From Chloroflexota bacterium (GTDB lineage Bacteria > Chloroflexota > Ktedonobacteria > Ktedonobacterales > Ktedonobacteraceae), in the NCBI GenBank assembly GCA_902810755.1, contig CADDYT010000037.1, positions 1 through 47,602 on the forward strand: a DNA stretch of 47,602 nucleotides, in the 5' to 3' direction. The notes beneath the pieces were generated by a model. The model did no database searches. It was not told the origin of the DNA and was given only the letters and a program-made list of their open reading frames with translations. The position numbers and the translations under genes were made by a program. Each line of letters begins with the position of its first letter. Positions within the stretch are counted from its first letter, which is position 1. Below are positions 33,749 to 41,815 of the stretch, one piece after another.

Positions 33749-35185
33749 ATGCCATACCTTTCGATAAAACAGGCGGCGGACGATGTGCGTTCGGGGCTGG
33801 CGACTCCGACGGAGCTGGTAGAGGACGCGCTGGCGCGCATCGAGCAGCTGGATGGAGAGATTCGGGCGTTTGTGACTGTTATGCGTGAGGAGGCGCTGGC
33901 GCAGGCGGAGGAGGCCGAGCGGGAGTTGCGCTCCGGGCTTTTTCGCGGGCCGCTGCAGGGCATTCCCATCGGCGTCAAGGATTTGATTGCGGTGAAGGGG
34001 GTGCGCACGACGGCGGGTTCAAAAGTGCTGGCGGACAACGTGTCGCAGGAGAATGCCGCAGTGGTGGAGCAGTTGCGCAAGGCGGGGGCGGTAATTATCG
34101 GCAAGACGAATACGCACGAGTTCGCCTATGGGACGTATACGCCGCCGACGCGCAACCCGTGGAATCTCGACCACATTCCGGGCGGCTCCAGTGGCGGCTC
34201 GGCAGCGGCTGTGGCGGCTGAGATGTGCCTGGGCGCGCTGGGCAGCGACACGGGCGGCTCGATCCGCATTCCGGCGGCCTGCTGCGGCGTGACCGGCCTC
34301 AAGCCGACGTATGGGCGCGTCAGTTGCTATGGCGTCATTCCTTTGAGCTGGTCGCTTGACCATGTGGGGCCGCTGGCGCGCAGCGCGGAGGATTGTGCCA
34401 TCATGTTCGATGCTCTGGCCGCATATGACCCGCGCGACCCCAACAGCATCTCTGGTCCACCGGCCCGTACTGCCTCGCTGATTGCCGGGCCGGAGGGACG
34501 CGGGCCGCTCTCGCTGCAAGGGCTGACGCTTGGCATCCCGTCAGCGCGCTTTGTCGGCCCTCTCGATCCAGAGGTGCGCCACGCCTGGGAGGCGGCGCAA
34601 CTGGTGCTGAAGGAAGAGGGCGCGGAACTGGTCGAGGTGGATATCCCGCATCCGTCGATGGAGGTCTATCGCACGATACAGATGCCGGAGGCCTCGCTGG
34701 CGCACATGCAGCAGGGCTGGCTGAGCGAGCGAGCAGACCTCTATACCGAACGCACGCGAGAGCGTTTGCTCAGCGGGCAGAAGATTGCCGCCGTCGATTA
34801 CCTGCGCGCTCAGCAGGAACGCCGCGCCTTTGCCAGCACATTGAGGACGAGCATGAGCCGCGTCAACGCCCTGCTGCTGCCCACCATTCCCATGCCTGCC
34901 ATTCCCATTGCCCAGATTGACCGGGATATCCTGATCGATGGCGTAAGCGTCAACGCGACGGTGGCGCTGCTGAGCCTGACCATGCCCTTCAACCTGGCCG
35001 GGCTGCCCGCTCTCTCCTTCCCCGCCGGTTTCAGCGCAAGCGGACTACCCATCGGCCTGCAGGCGGTGGGCAAGAGCTTCGAGGAGCCGACCGTGCTGCG
35101 CATCGCCCACGCCTACCAGCAGCTTACCGACTGGCACCGCCGCGAGATACCGCTCCCGCCAGAGGGACATAATGAAACTCCGTAG
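33749..35185 (+). CDS. Amidase-signature hydrolase (GatA-like)
   Basis: An amidase with the Ser-cisSer-Lys triad: Lys in GIPIGVKDLIAVKG (near residue 76), cis-Ser and nucleophile in PGGSSGGSAAAVAA and GSDTGGSIRIPAA. Length (478) and KPTYGRVSCYGVIPLSWSLDHVGP are typical of GatA and aryl-acylamidases. No gatB or gatC is beside it, so it is probably a stand-alone amidase, though separated gat genes occur in some bacteria. The ATG at 33749 begins the family's N-terminal helix (LSIKQAADDVRSG). The downstream HAD gene is probably co-transcribed. Confidence 0.9.
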   Translation: MPYLSIKQAADDVRSGLATPTELVEDALARIEQLDGEIRAFVTVMREEALAQAEEAERELRSGLFRGPLQGIPIGVKDLIAVKGVRTTAGSKVLADNVSQENAAVVEQLRKAGAVIIGKTNTHEFAYGTYTPPTRNPWNLDHIPGGSSGGSAAAVAAEMCLGALGSDTGGSIRIPAACCGVTGLKPTYGRVSCYGVIPLSWSLDHVGPLARSAEDCAIMFDALAAYDPRDPNSISGPPARTASLIAGPEGRGPLSLQGLTLGIPSARFVGPLDPEVRHAWEAAQLVLKEEGAELVEVDIPHPSMEVYRTIQMPEASLAHMQQGWLSERADLYTERTRERLLSGQKIAAVDYLRAQQERRAFASTLRTSMSRVNALLLPTIPMPAIPIAQIDRDILIDGVSVNATVALLSLTMPFNLAGLPALSFPAGFSASGLPIGLQAVGKSFEEPTVLRIAHAYQQLTDWHRREIPLPPEGHNETP

Positions 35186-35225
35186 CGGCGAGACGGCCAG
35201 AAATTACCTATCACAGGAGCAAGGA

Positions 35226-35870
35226 TTGAAAATAGAGGGCTTTATCTTCGATCTGGATGGAACGCTGGGCAATACGCTGCCGGTGTGCTACGCGGCCTTC
35301 CGGCATGTTTTTGCCGAGTACCTGGGGCGGCAGTATAGCGATGCAGAGGTCGCTGCGCTCTTCGGGCCGTCTGAGGAGGGCATTTTTCAGAAGCTGGTGC
35401 CGGAGCGGTGGGAAAGCTGCATGCAGAGCTATCTTGAAGCGTATGAGCGGTTGCACGAGGGCTATGCCGGGCCGTTTCCGGGGCTGGAACGGGCGCTGGC
35501 CCTGCTGCAAGAGCGCGACGTGCCGATGGCAATTGTGACGGGGAAAGGGGCGGGCAGCGCGGAAATCTCGCTGAGGCACCTGGGCATTGCGCGCTATTTT
35601 GCGCTGATCGAGGCGGGCAGCGCGGGCGGCGCGGTCAAGCCGCAGGCGATGGCGAAGATCATTGCGCAGTGGGGCGTGCCTGCCGCACACGTCGCCAGTG
35701 TGGGCGATGCTCCCGCGGACGTGCGGGCGGCGAAAAAGGTGGGCGCCATCCCCCTCGGCGCTGCCTGGGCCGAGACCGCCAACCTTGCCCGTCTGAGCGC
35801 CGAGGAACCGCTCACCATCTTCCACCACGTTGAAGACTTCATTGCCTGGATCGAACAAAATGTGGAGTAG
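35226..35870 (+). CDS. HAD-superfamily hydrolase (phosphoglycolate phosphatase-like)
   Basis: A HAD phosphatase with all four motifs: FIFDLDGTLGNT (nucleophile Asp), AIVTGKGAGS (Thr), the Lys in AGGAVKPQAMAKI, and SVGDAPADVRAAKK (metal Asp residues). A helical cap domain lies between the first two. I chose the TTG at 35226 (AGGAG six bases upstream), because the conserved core starts at its sixth codon. An ATG at 35172, preceded by GAGGG and overlapping the amidase end by 14 bp, would add 18 residues. Close in type to Gph/PpaX. Specific substrate unknown. Confidence 0.85.
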   Translation: MKIEGFIFDLDGTLGNTLPVCYAAFRHVFAEYLGRQYSDAEVAALFGPSEEGIFQKLVPERWESCMQSYLEAYERLHEGYAGPFPGLERALALLQERDVPMAIVTGKGAGSAEISLRHLGIARYFALIEAGSAGGAVKPQAMAKIIAQWGVPAAHVASVGDAPADVRAAKKVGAIPLGAAWAETANLARLSAEEPLTIFHHVEDFIAWIEQNVE

Positions 35871-35880
35871 CACACTGCAA

Positions 35881-35940
35881 GGCCAGCCGCCAGGGGTGGC
35901 CTGCGGTGGGCCTGCCCGGCGCGTGCGGGTGGCCTGCTCA
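35881..35940. repeat. Degenerate copy of the palindromic element
   Basis: One arm of the GCCAGGGG subtype (ggccagccgccaggggtggcc, 35881-35901) is followed by decayed half-arms (gcgtgcgggtggcctgc, 35921-35937). It has lost the CTACTATA part. It fills the short gap between convergent HAD and ion channel genes. Confidence 0.7.
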
Positions 35941-35942
35941 GC

Positions 35943-37061
35943 CTACGCGACGGGGGCGCGTTCGGCGTGTTCCCAGGCGCTGGTGCGCCAGTCGTCGATG
36001 CTTTCCTCTTCGTTCATCCACTGCGGCAGGGGCATCATCAGATATTCGGAGAGGGCGTTGACGTAGGGTTCGTACATCTGGCGCAGTTCTTTGAGCTTCT
36101 GGTACGCCTTCTCGTCGCTTTTGACCTGCATCCCTGATGAACTGAGGTAATTGCACATGCGTTTGAATTCGGCCAGTGGGAGCCGGTCATCTGTGCAGTT
36201 GAACGGCTTGACGACGCGCGAGCCGAAGACCTGGGAGAGGTCGACGGCGGCGTGGCGGGCAATGGCGAAGGTGAACCAGGCCGGTTTGGCCGGGATGCCG
36301 TCGATGCCGACGATGACGAGGGCGCAGACATCCAGCAGCGTGGTCAGACCGGCCACCCACGACTGGCGATCATGCTGGGAGCGATAGTACATCAGGACGG
36401 GATAGGAAAGCTGGCTCTCCATCATATCGGCGGCCCAGCGTTCCCCTTCACGTAGAATGTTGACGAGCGCGTCCATATCGTGGCCCAGATTGTGGCGGTG
36501 CAGCATTTCAGCGGCGCTGGGCGGCGACCCGGCGTGCGCGTCCAGCAGCGAGATGTTGACCTCACGGCGCGAGAAGGACTGGTAGATGACGGGCAGGTAG
36601 CCGATGACAAGGGCCAGAAAGCCGAAGCCAATGCCACATTCGATGATGGTGATGATGCGCGCGGCGGTGGTCAGGGGGGTGACATCGCCGAGGCCGAGCG
36701 TGAAGAAGGTGGTGCCGCTCATATAGAACACGGTGAAGAAACCGGGCGCGCCTTCCGGGGCTTGCAGGGCCGCGCCAAAGGCCCATTGCAGACTGGCAAA
36801 GCCGAAGATGAGAACGACCGCCCACACGATGAGCAAGAGCAGCAGGGAGAGCGGGCCGAAGTAGCTAAGGTAGTTATCGCGCCTCGGCAGAGAGCGAATT
36901 TTGCGCCCGATACCCGACCAGAGATGCCACATCAGCGTGTAGAATATGCGTGTCAGGCGAAAGCGGCGCGTGGGACGGCGAGGCAGCACAATCGTCTCAA
37001 AAGCGTCCTGTAAGATGATGAAAATAAGGACAACGCTGAGTATGCCGACCAGTATTCTCAT
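35943..37061 (-). CDS. Two-helix potassium-channel-like (Ion_trans_2) membrane protein
   Basis: A 372-residue membrane protein. A first helix (ILVGILSVVLIFIIL) is followed by a basic stretch, a second helix (LSLLLLLIVWAVVLIFGFASL), a pore loop and the inner helix (IITIIECGIGFGFLALVIGYL). The pore loop reads TFFTLGLGDVTP where K+ channels usually have TVGYGD, so the selectivity filter is atypical. A soluble C-terminal half of about 200 residues includes three or so helices and no recognised RCK domain. The start ATG at 37061 is followed by a hydrophobic helix, as expected. Cation channel activity is likely; ion preference is uncertain. Confidence 0.75.
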   Translation of the reverse strand: MRILVGILSVVLIFIILQDAFETIVLPRRPTRRFRLTRIFYTLMWHLWSGIGRKIRSLPRRDNYLSYFGPLSLLLLLIVWAVVLIFGFASLQWAFGAALQAPEGAPGFFTVFYMSGTTFFTLGLGDVTPLTTAARIITIIECGIGFGFLALVIGYLPVIYQSFSRREVNISLLDAHAGSPPSAAEMLHRHNLGHDMDALVNILREGERWAADMMESQLSYPVLMYYRSQHDRQSWVAGLTTLLDVCALVIVGIDGIPAKPAWFTFAIARHAAVDLSQVFGSRVVKPFNCTDDRLPLAEFKRMCNYLSSSGMQVKSDEKAYQKLKELRQMYEPYVNALSEYLMMPLPQWMNEEESIDDWRTSAWEHAERAPVA

Positions 37062-37306
37062 ACGCTCTCTTTCTCCTTGCGGGTAAACTTTTGCAGAGGC
37101 GATACATATTCCTGTACAATGATCTCATATTTTAGAGAACCATGCCAATCGCAGCAAATATTCCTGCATGTCTGTCATTAAAAACATCCCCTGCCATGCC
37201 GTAAACAAACGCCCCTTCCCCTGTCATGCTTCGCTGCCGCTCCGCATGGCGGGGGTAGGGGACGTGTTTCACAGAGTGTTGTGAAAGAAGGAGGCAAAAC
37301 TATCCC
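37062..37306. repeat. Gap with one arm of the second palindrome family
   Basis: The run tgtcatgcttcgctgccgct followed by ccgcatg (37222-37248) is the reverse complement of tgtcatgcggagcggcagcg... at 47291-47317, and resembles the arms at 42005-42083. The rest of the gap is plain spacer. Confidence 0.6.
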
Positions 37307-38164
37307 TTATGCTCCCTCATCAGGATTAATGCCCAGTGAGCGCAGCTTTTCCGCGAGCGCCTGCGCTCGCCGGGCTTCTTCCTCGGCCCGTCTATTCGCT
37401 TCCTGCATCTGTCGAGCCTGTTCGGCAGCCTGTCTTCTGGCCTCTTCTGCCTGTCGAGCCTGCTCGGCGGCCTGTCTTCTGGCCTCTTCCGCCTGTCGAG
37501 CCTGCTCGGCGGCCTGTCTTCTGGCCTCTTCTGCCTGTTCGACAGCTTGCTTTTTGAGCATGGCCTCCGCCTGCGCCTCGGTCAGGCATAATTGCATCTC
37601 ACGATCATAGAGGCGCAGATAATGGCCTTCCGGGGCGAGCCAGCACTGCAATTGCTTGCTCCACAGCCAGCCAGACTGATCGGGCGTCATGGCAACCATC
37701 TCGTGGCGCCGGGCATCAAGTCGCCAGCCGTAGAGTGGCAGAGGAGTGCCGCGCTTGATAGGCGGCACGTAGGGGTCATAGGCGAAATATTCCTGCACGC
37801 CCATGCGAGCATACTTCCAGGGCTTTTCATAGATATCCTTTTGCCAGGTCTCTTCTGAGAGAATCTCGAAGATGACGTGCGGAGCTGGCCCCGTCTGGCC
37901 TACCGTCCAGCTACGAAGGTGTCGAAAAGGGACGCCCTTGATGACCGCCAGATCAGGAGCGAGGGGATATTCTCTGGGGTTGAGCGTTTGATAGAAGTTG
38001 AGGTTGTTGTAAATGCTGCATGTCTGTCCGCGAAATAGCCAGCGCAGGACGTCAAAGAGATAGTCAATGAGGGTGACGTGCAGCGAGGTTTCCCCCATCA
38101 GGTCCTCCTCGGTGGGGTGAGAATCGTAGTAGTATTGCACCTGATTGGTCATCTCTTGCGCCAT
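37307..38164 (-). CDS. Uma2/DUF820-type PD-(D/E)XK protein with coiled-coil tail
   Basis: A 285-residue protein. The N-terminal 190 residues fit the Uma2 (DUF820) restriction-endonuclease fold: PLAPDLAVIKGVPFRHLRS (catalytic Asp), PHVIFEILSEETWQKD (Glu) and YEKPWKYARMGVQEYFAYDP. The tail is a long coiled coil containing three copies of a 14-residue unit, QAEEARRQAAEQAR. The ATG at 38164 has AAAGGAG seven bases upstream; the longer frame starts without one. Nuclease action has not been shown for most members, which are strongly expanded in Chloroflexota and cyanobacteria. Confidence 0.82.
   Translation of the reverse strand: MAQEMTNQVQYYYDSHPTEEDLMGETSLHVTLIDYLFDVLRWLFRGQTCSIYNNLNFYQTLNPREYPLAPDLAVIKGVPFRHLRSWTVGQTGPAPHVIFEILSEETWQKDIYEKPWKYARMGVQEYFAYDPYVPPIKRGTPLPLYGWRLDARRHEMVAMTPDQSGWLWSKQLQCWLAPEGHYLRLYDREMQLCLTEAQAEAMLKKQAVEQAEEARRQAAEQARQAEEARRQAAEQARQAEEARRQAAEQARQMQEANRRAEEEARRAQALAEKLRSLGINPDEGA
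37429..37554. repeat. 42-bp tandem repeat coding for the coiled coil
   Basis: Three near-identical 42-bp units (gcctgtcttctggcctcttc as the beginning of each) encode the 14-residue heptad repeats of the Uma2-type protein. The unit length is two heptads. Confidence 0.8.
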
Positions 38165-38321
38165 CGTCTGCTCCTTTCCGGTCGCCAGTAACACATCGCA
38201 TGCTCTACGCTCCCCCGACGTATTCGCCCCGACTTCAACCGCGCTGTTTCTATCATACCATACGCTCATCTTGCTGTACAGGCCTCTTGACCGTCTGAAG
38301 GAGGGTACCAGCTAAAAATGC

Positions 38322-38351
38322 TTGACATATCGCATATGTGGTGAGTATAAT
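38322..38351 (+). promoter_or_regulatory. tRNA promoter
   Basis: TTGACA (38322-38327), 18-bp spacer, TATAAT (38346-38351): both hexamers match the sigma-70 consensus exactly. It lies 30 bp upstream of the tRNA gene. Confidence 0.85.
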
Positions 38352-38381
38352 AAACCCTGTTAGAGAATATGGCTGATACAC

Positions 38382-38453
38382 GCCGATGTAGCTCAGTGGT
38401 AGAGCAGCGGTTTTGTAAACCGCCGGTCGTCGGTTCGAGTCCGACCATCGGCT
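38382..38453 (+). tRNA. tRNA-Thr (anticodon TGT)
   Basis: A complete cloverleaf. Acceptor GCCGATG (38382-38388) pairs with CATCGGC (38446-38452). The D arm is GCTC-AGTGGTA-GAGC. The anticodon stem is GCGGT/ACCGC with loop TTTGTAA, giving anticodon TGT that reads ACA. The T arm is GTCGG-TTCGAGT-CCGAC. CCA is not encoded. A run of six T (38453-38458) follows directly and probably ends transcription. Confidence 0.95.
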
Positions 38454-38489
38454 TTTTTCGTGTCTGAAAATCCACTCCGGGCCGGTGTT

Positions 38490-38918
38490 TTACCGGACTT
38501 CCTCTTCCCACTCCTTTTCCTCAAAATCGGGTTTGAGAGTAACAGTGAGATGCTCGAACTTTTCGACGGCGTGCCAGGGAACGGTGTAGGGATGGAATTT
38601 GAGGTGCAGGACATGGGAGAAAGGGTAGAGGACGCCCAGGCGATAGAGCCAGGCCAGACGGCCATAGACGAGGGCGATCACCTCTGGCTCGCGCTCGCGA
38701 GTGACGTGGATATCGACGACACGGCCCAGTTTCCTGCCATCGGCGGTGACGATTTTACTGCCGATCAGGTCCTCAATGCGAATGATGTTGCGACTGGTGT
38801 GAGGCGGCTGCGGCGTTCCCTGGGGTGGCGTGACCAGGCGCCCGTGTTTCCTCTGTTCTCGTCTCAGCCGCTGTCTCAGTTTCTGCCGCCCCTGTTGCTG
38901 GTTGCTCAAATTGTTCAT
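38490..38918 (-). CDS. PRC-barrel domain protein
   Basis: A 142-residue protein. A basic, Gln/Arg-rich N-terminus (RQKLRQRLRREQRKHGRL) precedes a PRC-barrel: RIEDLIGSKIVTADGRKLGR, VVDIHVTREREPEVIALVYG, then a second set of strands ending with the acidic tail EEKEWEEEVR. PRC-barrels occur in RNA-processing and photosynthetic-reaction-centre subunits; stand-alone bacterial forms have no settled role. The ATG at 38918 follows GGAAGGA. Its first 146 bases overlap the end of the upstream gene in another frame. It is last in the lipoprotein-NRAMP operon. Confidence 0.75.
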   Translation of the reverse strand: MNNLSNQQQGRQKLRQRLRREQRKHGRLVTPPQGTPQPPHTSRNIIRIEDLIGSKIVTADGRKLGRVVDIHVTREREPEVIALVYGRLAWLYRLGVLYPFSHVLHLKFHPYTVPWHAVEKFEHLTVTLKPDFEEKEWEEEVR

Positions 38919-39351
38919 GCCATTCCTTCCATCCGCTGCCGGGAAGCCAGCGGAAAATGTGGTTCGCGAGCCAGCGTTCCGACTCTCCTGTGGCGTAATC
39001 GATGGCGCGCCCGCGCAGGCGTAGCGTGGGGTGAAAGCCGTTGATTTCATCGATGGGGATGCTGTGTTCAAAGTGATTGCGCAGCAGGAAGTGGACGATG
39101 GGGCGCAGGCGCGAGGAGATGCGCCCGGCCAGCGCCTCCGGGCCGGTTAGCAGTCTGGTGAGAACCAGCCTGCCATCGGGGCGCAGCTCGGCCTCAATGT
39201 CGGCGACGCGCCCGATCTCGATATCATCGCTGCTCTCCAGCTGGTTATCCATGATATTGCGCATGACCAGGATTTGCTCGCGCGGCGCGATCTCTTCCCG
39301 TATTTCTTCCCGCTCCTGTTCCCGAACTTGTTCCTGTTGCTGCTCCTTCAT
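38773..39351 (-). CDS. PRC-barrel-like protein upstream of the PRC protein
   Basis: A 192-residue protein. It starts with a Gln/Glu/Arg coiled segment (EQQQEQVREQEREEIREEIA). A barrel-like part follows: QILVMRNIMDNQLESSDDIE, IGRVADIEAELRPDGRLVLT. Then comes IPIDEINGFHPTLRLRGRAI and a C-terminal low-complexity tail rich in Thr, Ala and His. I chose the ATG at 39351 (AAAGGA eight bases upstream); an ATG at 39393 adds 14 residues. It follows the NRAMP stop closely and overlaps the next gene by 146 bp, so its low-complexity tail may be imposed by the overlapping frame. Function unknown. Confidence 0.6.
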   Translation of the reverse strand: MKEQQQEQVREQEREEIREEIAPREQILVMRNIMDNQLESSDDIEIGRVADIEAELRPDGRLVLTRLLTGPEALAGRISSRLRPIVHFLLRNHFEHSIPIDEINGFHPTLRLRGRAIDYATGESERWLANHIFRWLPGSGWKEWHEQFEQPATGAAETETAAETRTEETRAPGHATPGNAAAASHQSQHHSH

Positions 39352-39398
39352 GCTGCCAATCCTTTCTAAACGCCTGTTTCCATTGCGCTTCATCCAGT

Positions 39399-40622
39399 CT
39401 AACCACCTCCCGTGATGATTTCAAGTGGGATAGAGACGATGGCGACGGCAAAGGCGATGAGAAGGATGAGAATGATGGCGGTATTGTCGAACCAGCCATT
39501 GGTTTTGTCCTTCAGATACGCCGGGTCGTTCATGATAAAGAGGAAGGGTGAAAGCGAGATGGGCAGGAAAAGCGCAATGACGGTCGAAGCGAAAAGCGCC
39601 AGTTGCAAAGGGTCAGTGCCGGTCAGGCCGATGATGACCGCGATCAGCAGGAACACGATCATGAAGGTATAGTAGCGTGCCGTCTGTACCGGGTTCTGGT
39701 TCTGGCCCCATTCCCAGCCAAAGCCCTGAGCGACGTTGTAGGAGACGGCCAGGGTGACTTCCAGAGCCGCGCCCAGGCAGGTGGCGAAGAGCGCGACGGC
39801 GAAAAGATAGCTACCAACGATACCCAGCGGCTTTGCCAGTGCCAGCCCGATCTCGCCCAGTGTACCGGCCTGCATGTTGAGCGGGCGCAGCACGATGGCG
39901 CTCAGGATGAGCAGGGCCAGCGAGCCAATGCTGCCGAAGCCCATACCGACGATGGCCGTCACACGGTTGAGTAGCAGCGACTTACCGGACCAGTGTTCCT
40001 CTATTGCCCCGGACGAATAAAAATACAGCAGGTACGGGCTGATGGTCGACCCCAGGATGGCCGCGACCAGATAGAGGTAATCGGCGAACTGCCCCTGCTG
40101 GACCGGCGGTTTCCAGAGCGTTTGCAGCAGGGTGAGCTTCGGCGGGCCGAGCAGGATGACGCCGACGAGGAAAGAGAGCGTGACAAGGCCGAGCAGGGCC
40201 GGGCCGTTTTCGATGATGTCGAAGGATGCGCTCCACACCAGTACCAGGACAAGCAGGGCCGCGACCGGGAAGAGATAGTGCCAGGAGATGCCGGTCAGCA
40301 GAGAGAGGGCGATGGCGACGCCGCCAAGCTCGGCAGCCAGCAGCAGGCTCTCGGCAATCAATTCGCTTGCCAGTGGGAAGAGGTAGAACTTGAAGCCGAA
40401 TTTCTCGCGAATGGCGTCGGCGTAGGTCTTCTGTGAAACGGCGGTGAAGCGGCCCACCATTTCGACCAGCAGGATGATCTCGATGGTCGCGAGAATGACG
40501 GCCCAGATGAGGCCAAAACCGTATTTCGCGCCCGCTTCGCCCGATGTCGCTACCGTCCCGGCGTCGAGGAAGCCGCCGATGGCCGTCACAATGCCCAGTG
40601 CAATGGCAAAGACTTTTTTCAC
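39399..40622 (-). CDS. NRAMP-like divalent metal transporter with altered metal-site motifs
   Basis: A 407-residue membrane protein with about eleven hydrophobic helices and NRAMP spacing. The first-helix metal motif, usually DPGN, reads DAGT (GGFLDAGTVATSGEAGAKYG). The sixth-helix motif, usually MPH, reads SPY (LGSTISPYLLYFYSSG). Such changes occur in NRAMP relatives that do not move Mn or Fe in the classical way. EHWSGKSLLLNRVTAIVGMG follows as in homologues. The start is GTG at 40622, overlapping the lipoprotein stop by four bases (GTGA), with AAGGCGGG upstream. A longer frame would overlap the lipoprotein gene and is less likely. Confidence 0.8.
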   Translation of the reverse strand: MKKVFAIALGIVTAIGGFLDAGTVATSGEAGAKYGFGLIWAVILATIEIILLVEMVGRFTAVSQKTYADAIREKFGFKFYLFPLASELIAESLLLAAELGGVAIALSLLTGISWHYLFPVAALLVLVLVWSASFDIIENGPALLGLVTLSFLVGVILLGPPKLTLLQTLWKPPVQQGQFADYLYLVAAILGSTISPYLLYFYSSGAIEEHWSGKSLLLNRVTAIVGMGFGSIGSLALLILSAIVLRPLNMQAGTLGEIGLALAKPLGIVGSYLFAVALFATCLGAALEVTLAVSYNVAQGFGWEWGQNQNPVQTARYYTFMIVFLLIAVIIGLTGTDPLQLALFASTVIALFLPISLSPFLFIMNDPAYLKDKTNGWFDNTAIILILLIAFAVAIVSIPLEIITGGG

Positions 40623-41026
40623 GAGCCACCCGCCTTGAGAAATGCCTGACTTGCCCGGTTGAGCGCCGCTACCTGCGCCTGCCAGTTGCATGAGGCCTCA
40701 AGGCAGGGATCATCCACTGCCCGTATCGCCACTTTATAGAGGGCCAGCAGTTGCTCAATACTTGCCCGACCTGGCGCGCCCTGCTGCGAGGGCAGTTGCC
40801 GGTCGAAGCCATCGAGCTGGCTGCGGTAGTTGACAAAGCTGCCCTGCGCGTACTGCGTGCTGATTTTGCCGCTATGGACATAGCTCAATGTCGTCGCGGC
40901 GGCAGCAAACTCCGCACCCGCGCTGCTGACTGCCAGCGCGAATGGCGATTGCGTAAACTGACAGCCTGCCAGCGTCCACATCAACAGCGCCAGCAGGATA
41001 GCGAGGGAGAAACCTGTTTTATTCAT
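40619..41026 (-). CDS. Small lipoprotein, first in the NRAMP operon
   Basis: A 135-residue protein of no family I recognise. It has a lipoprotein signal: basic MNKTGF, hydrophobic SLAILLALLMWTL, lipobox LAGC. The mature part is helical and Ala/Gln-rich (SSAGAEFAAAATTLSYVHSG), with two Cys residues near the end (DPCLEASCNW) that could form a disulfide. The stop overlaps the NRAMP GTG start by four bases, so it may be a partner or periplasm-side accessory of that transporter (inference). The ATG at 41026 is picked because it starts the signal sequence; the ribosome site is weak. Confidence 0.7.
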   Translation of the reverse strand: MNKTGFSLAILLALLMWTLAGCQFTQSPFALAVSSAGAEFAAAATTLSYVHSGKISTQYAQGSFVNYRSQLDGFDRQLPSQQGAPGRASIEQLLALYKVAIRAVDDPCLEASCNWQAQVAALNRASQAFLKAGGS

Positions 41027-41137
41027 TTGCAGCCCGTGTACCTGCCTTTTCCGTATCGATTGCATACAACATGCCTGTGTACTATCGATACGTCCACACG
41101 CTGAAAAGAGATACAGGCCGCTTGCCTCTATAGGAAC

Positions 41138-41815
41138 CTATGCCAGGGCGTCGGCAAGCTCGGTCAGAGAACTGACGATAAGATCAGGGCGGGGGCCGAG
41201 GGTATCGAAGAGGCCGCCGGAGCGATCAACCCAGGCGGCGCGCATGCCAGCGGCGTTGGCCCCGACGACATCGAAGGGATTGGAGGAGATCAGGCGCACC
41301 TCGCCGATGGGCCGCCCCAGCCGATTGGCGGCGAGCTGGTAGACCTGCGGCGATGGCTTGAAGACCCTGACCTCGTCGACGCTGACGAAGCCGGAAAAAT
41401 AGGGGTTGAGGTTCGCGGCCTGCATGATGGCCGCGAGCATGGCCGGGCTGCCGTTGGAGAAAACGATCATGGGATGTCCCGCCTGCTGCAAGCGTTGCAG
41501 GCCCGGCTCCACATCGGCGAAGCGTTCCAGGTCGTTGTATTGAGCCATGAGCGCGTCTTTCTGTTCCGGGGCAAGGCTCTGCCTTGCAGCAGCCAGCGCA
41601 TAATCGAGCGCCTTGCGCGTCACCGACTCAAAATCTTCATAGAGTTCCATTGCTGTCAGGCGGAACGTATATTCAAGCTGTTTCTGCCGCCAGACTTCGG
41701 CCACGCGCACGGCATCTGTAGAAACAGCCAGATACTGCTCCAGCTTTTTCCAGATGCGCACCGGGTCAACCAGCGTGCCATACATATCAAAGGCCAGTGC
41801 TTCAGGCGCGGACAT
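41138..41815 (-). CDS. HAD hydrolase, (S)-2-haloacid dehalogenase type
   Basis: A 225-residue HAD protein of the L-2-haloacid dehalogenase (type II) subgroup. LAFDMYGTLVDP holds the nucleophile Asp followed by the Tyr that marks this group. WRQKQLEYTFRL in the cap is characteristic (it ends with the aromatic substrate contacts). VFSNGSP gives the Ser/Asn, FKPSPQVYQLA the Lys and SSNPFDVVGANAAG the acidic loop with Asn and Asp. The ATG at 41815 follows AAAGGAG. Dehalogenation of haloacids is typical of close relatives, but natural substrates are often unknown. Confidence 0.88.
   Translation of the reverse strand: MSAPEALAFDMYGTLVDPVRIWKKLEQYLAVSTDAVRVAEVWRQKQLEYTFRLTAMELYEDFESVTRKALDYALAAARQSLAPEQKDALMAQYNDLERFADVEPGLQRLQQAGHPMIVFSNGSPAMLAAIMQAANLNPYFSGFVSVDEVRVFKPSPQVYQLAANRLGRPIGEVRLISSNPFDVVGANAAGMRAAWVDRSGGLFDTLGPRPDLIVSSLTELADALA

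Noticed and set aside
33749..35185. Amidase as the GatA subunit of the tRNA amidotransferase
   Set aside because: No gatB or gatC nearby, and GatA-specific features could not be told from other amidases by eye; left as GatA-like.
37429..37554. 42-bp tandem units as a regulatory minisatellite
   Set aside because: They are fully explained as coding for the two-heptad coiled-coil repeats of the Uma2-type protein.
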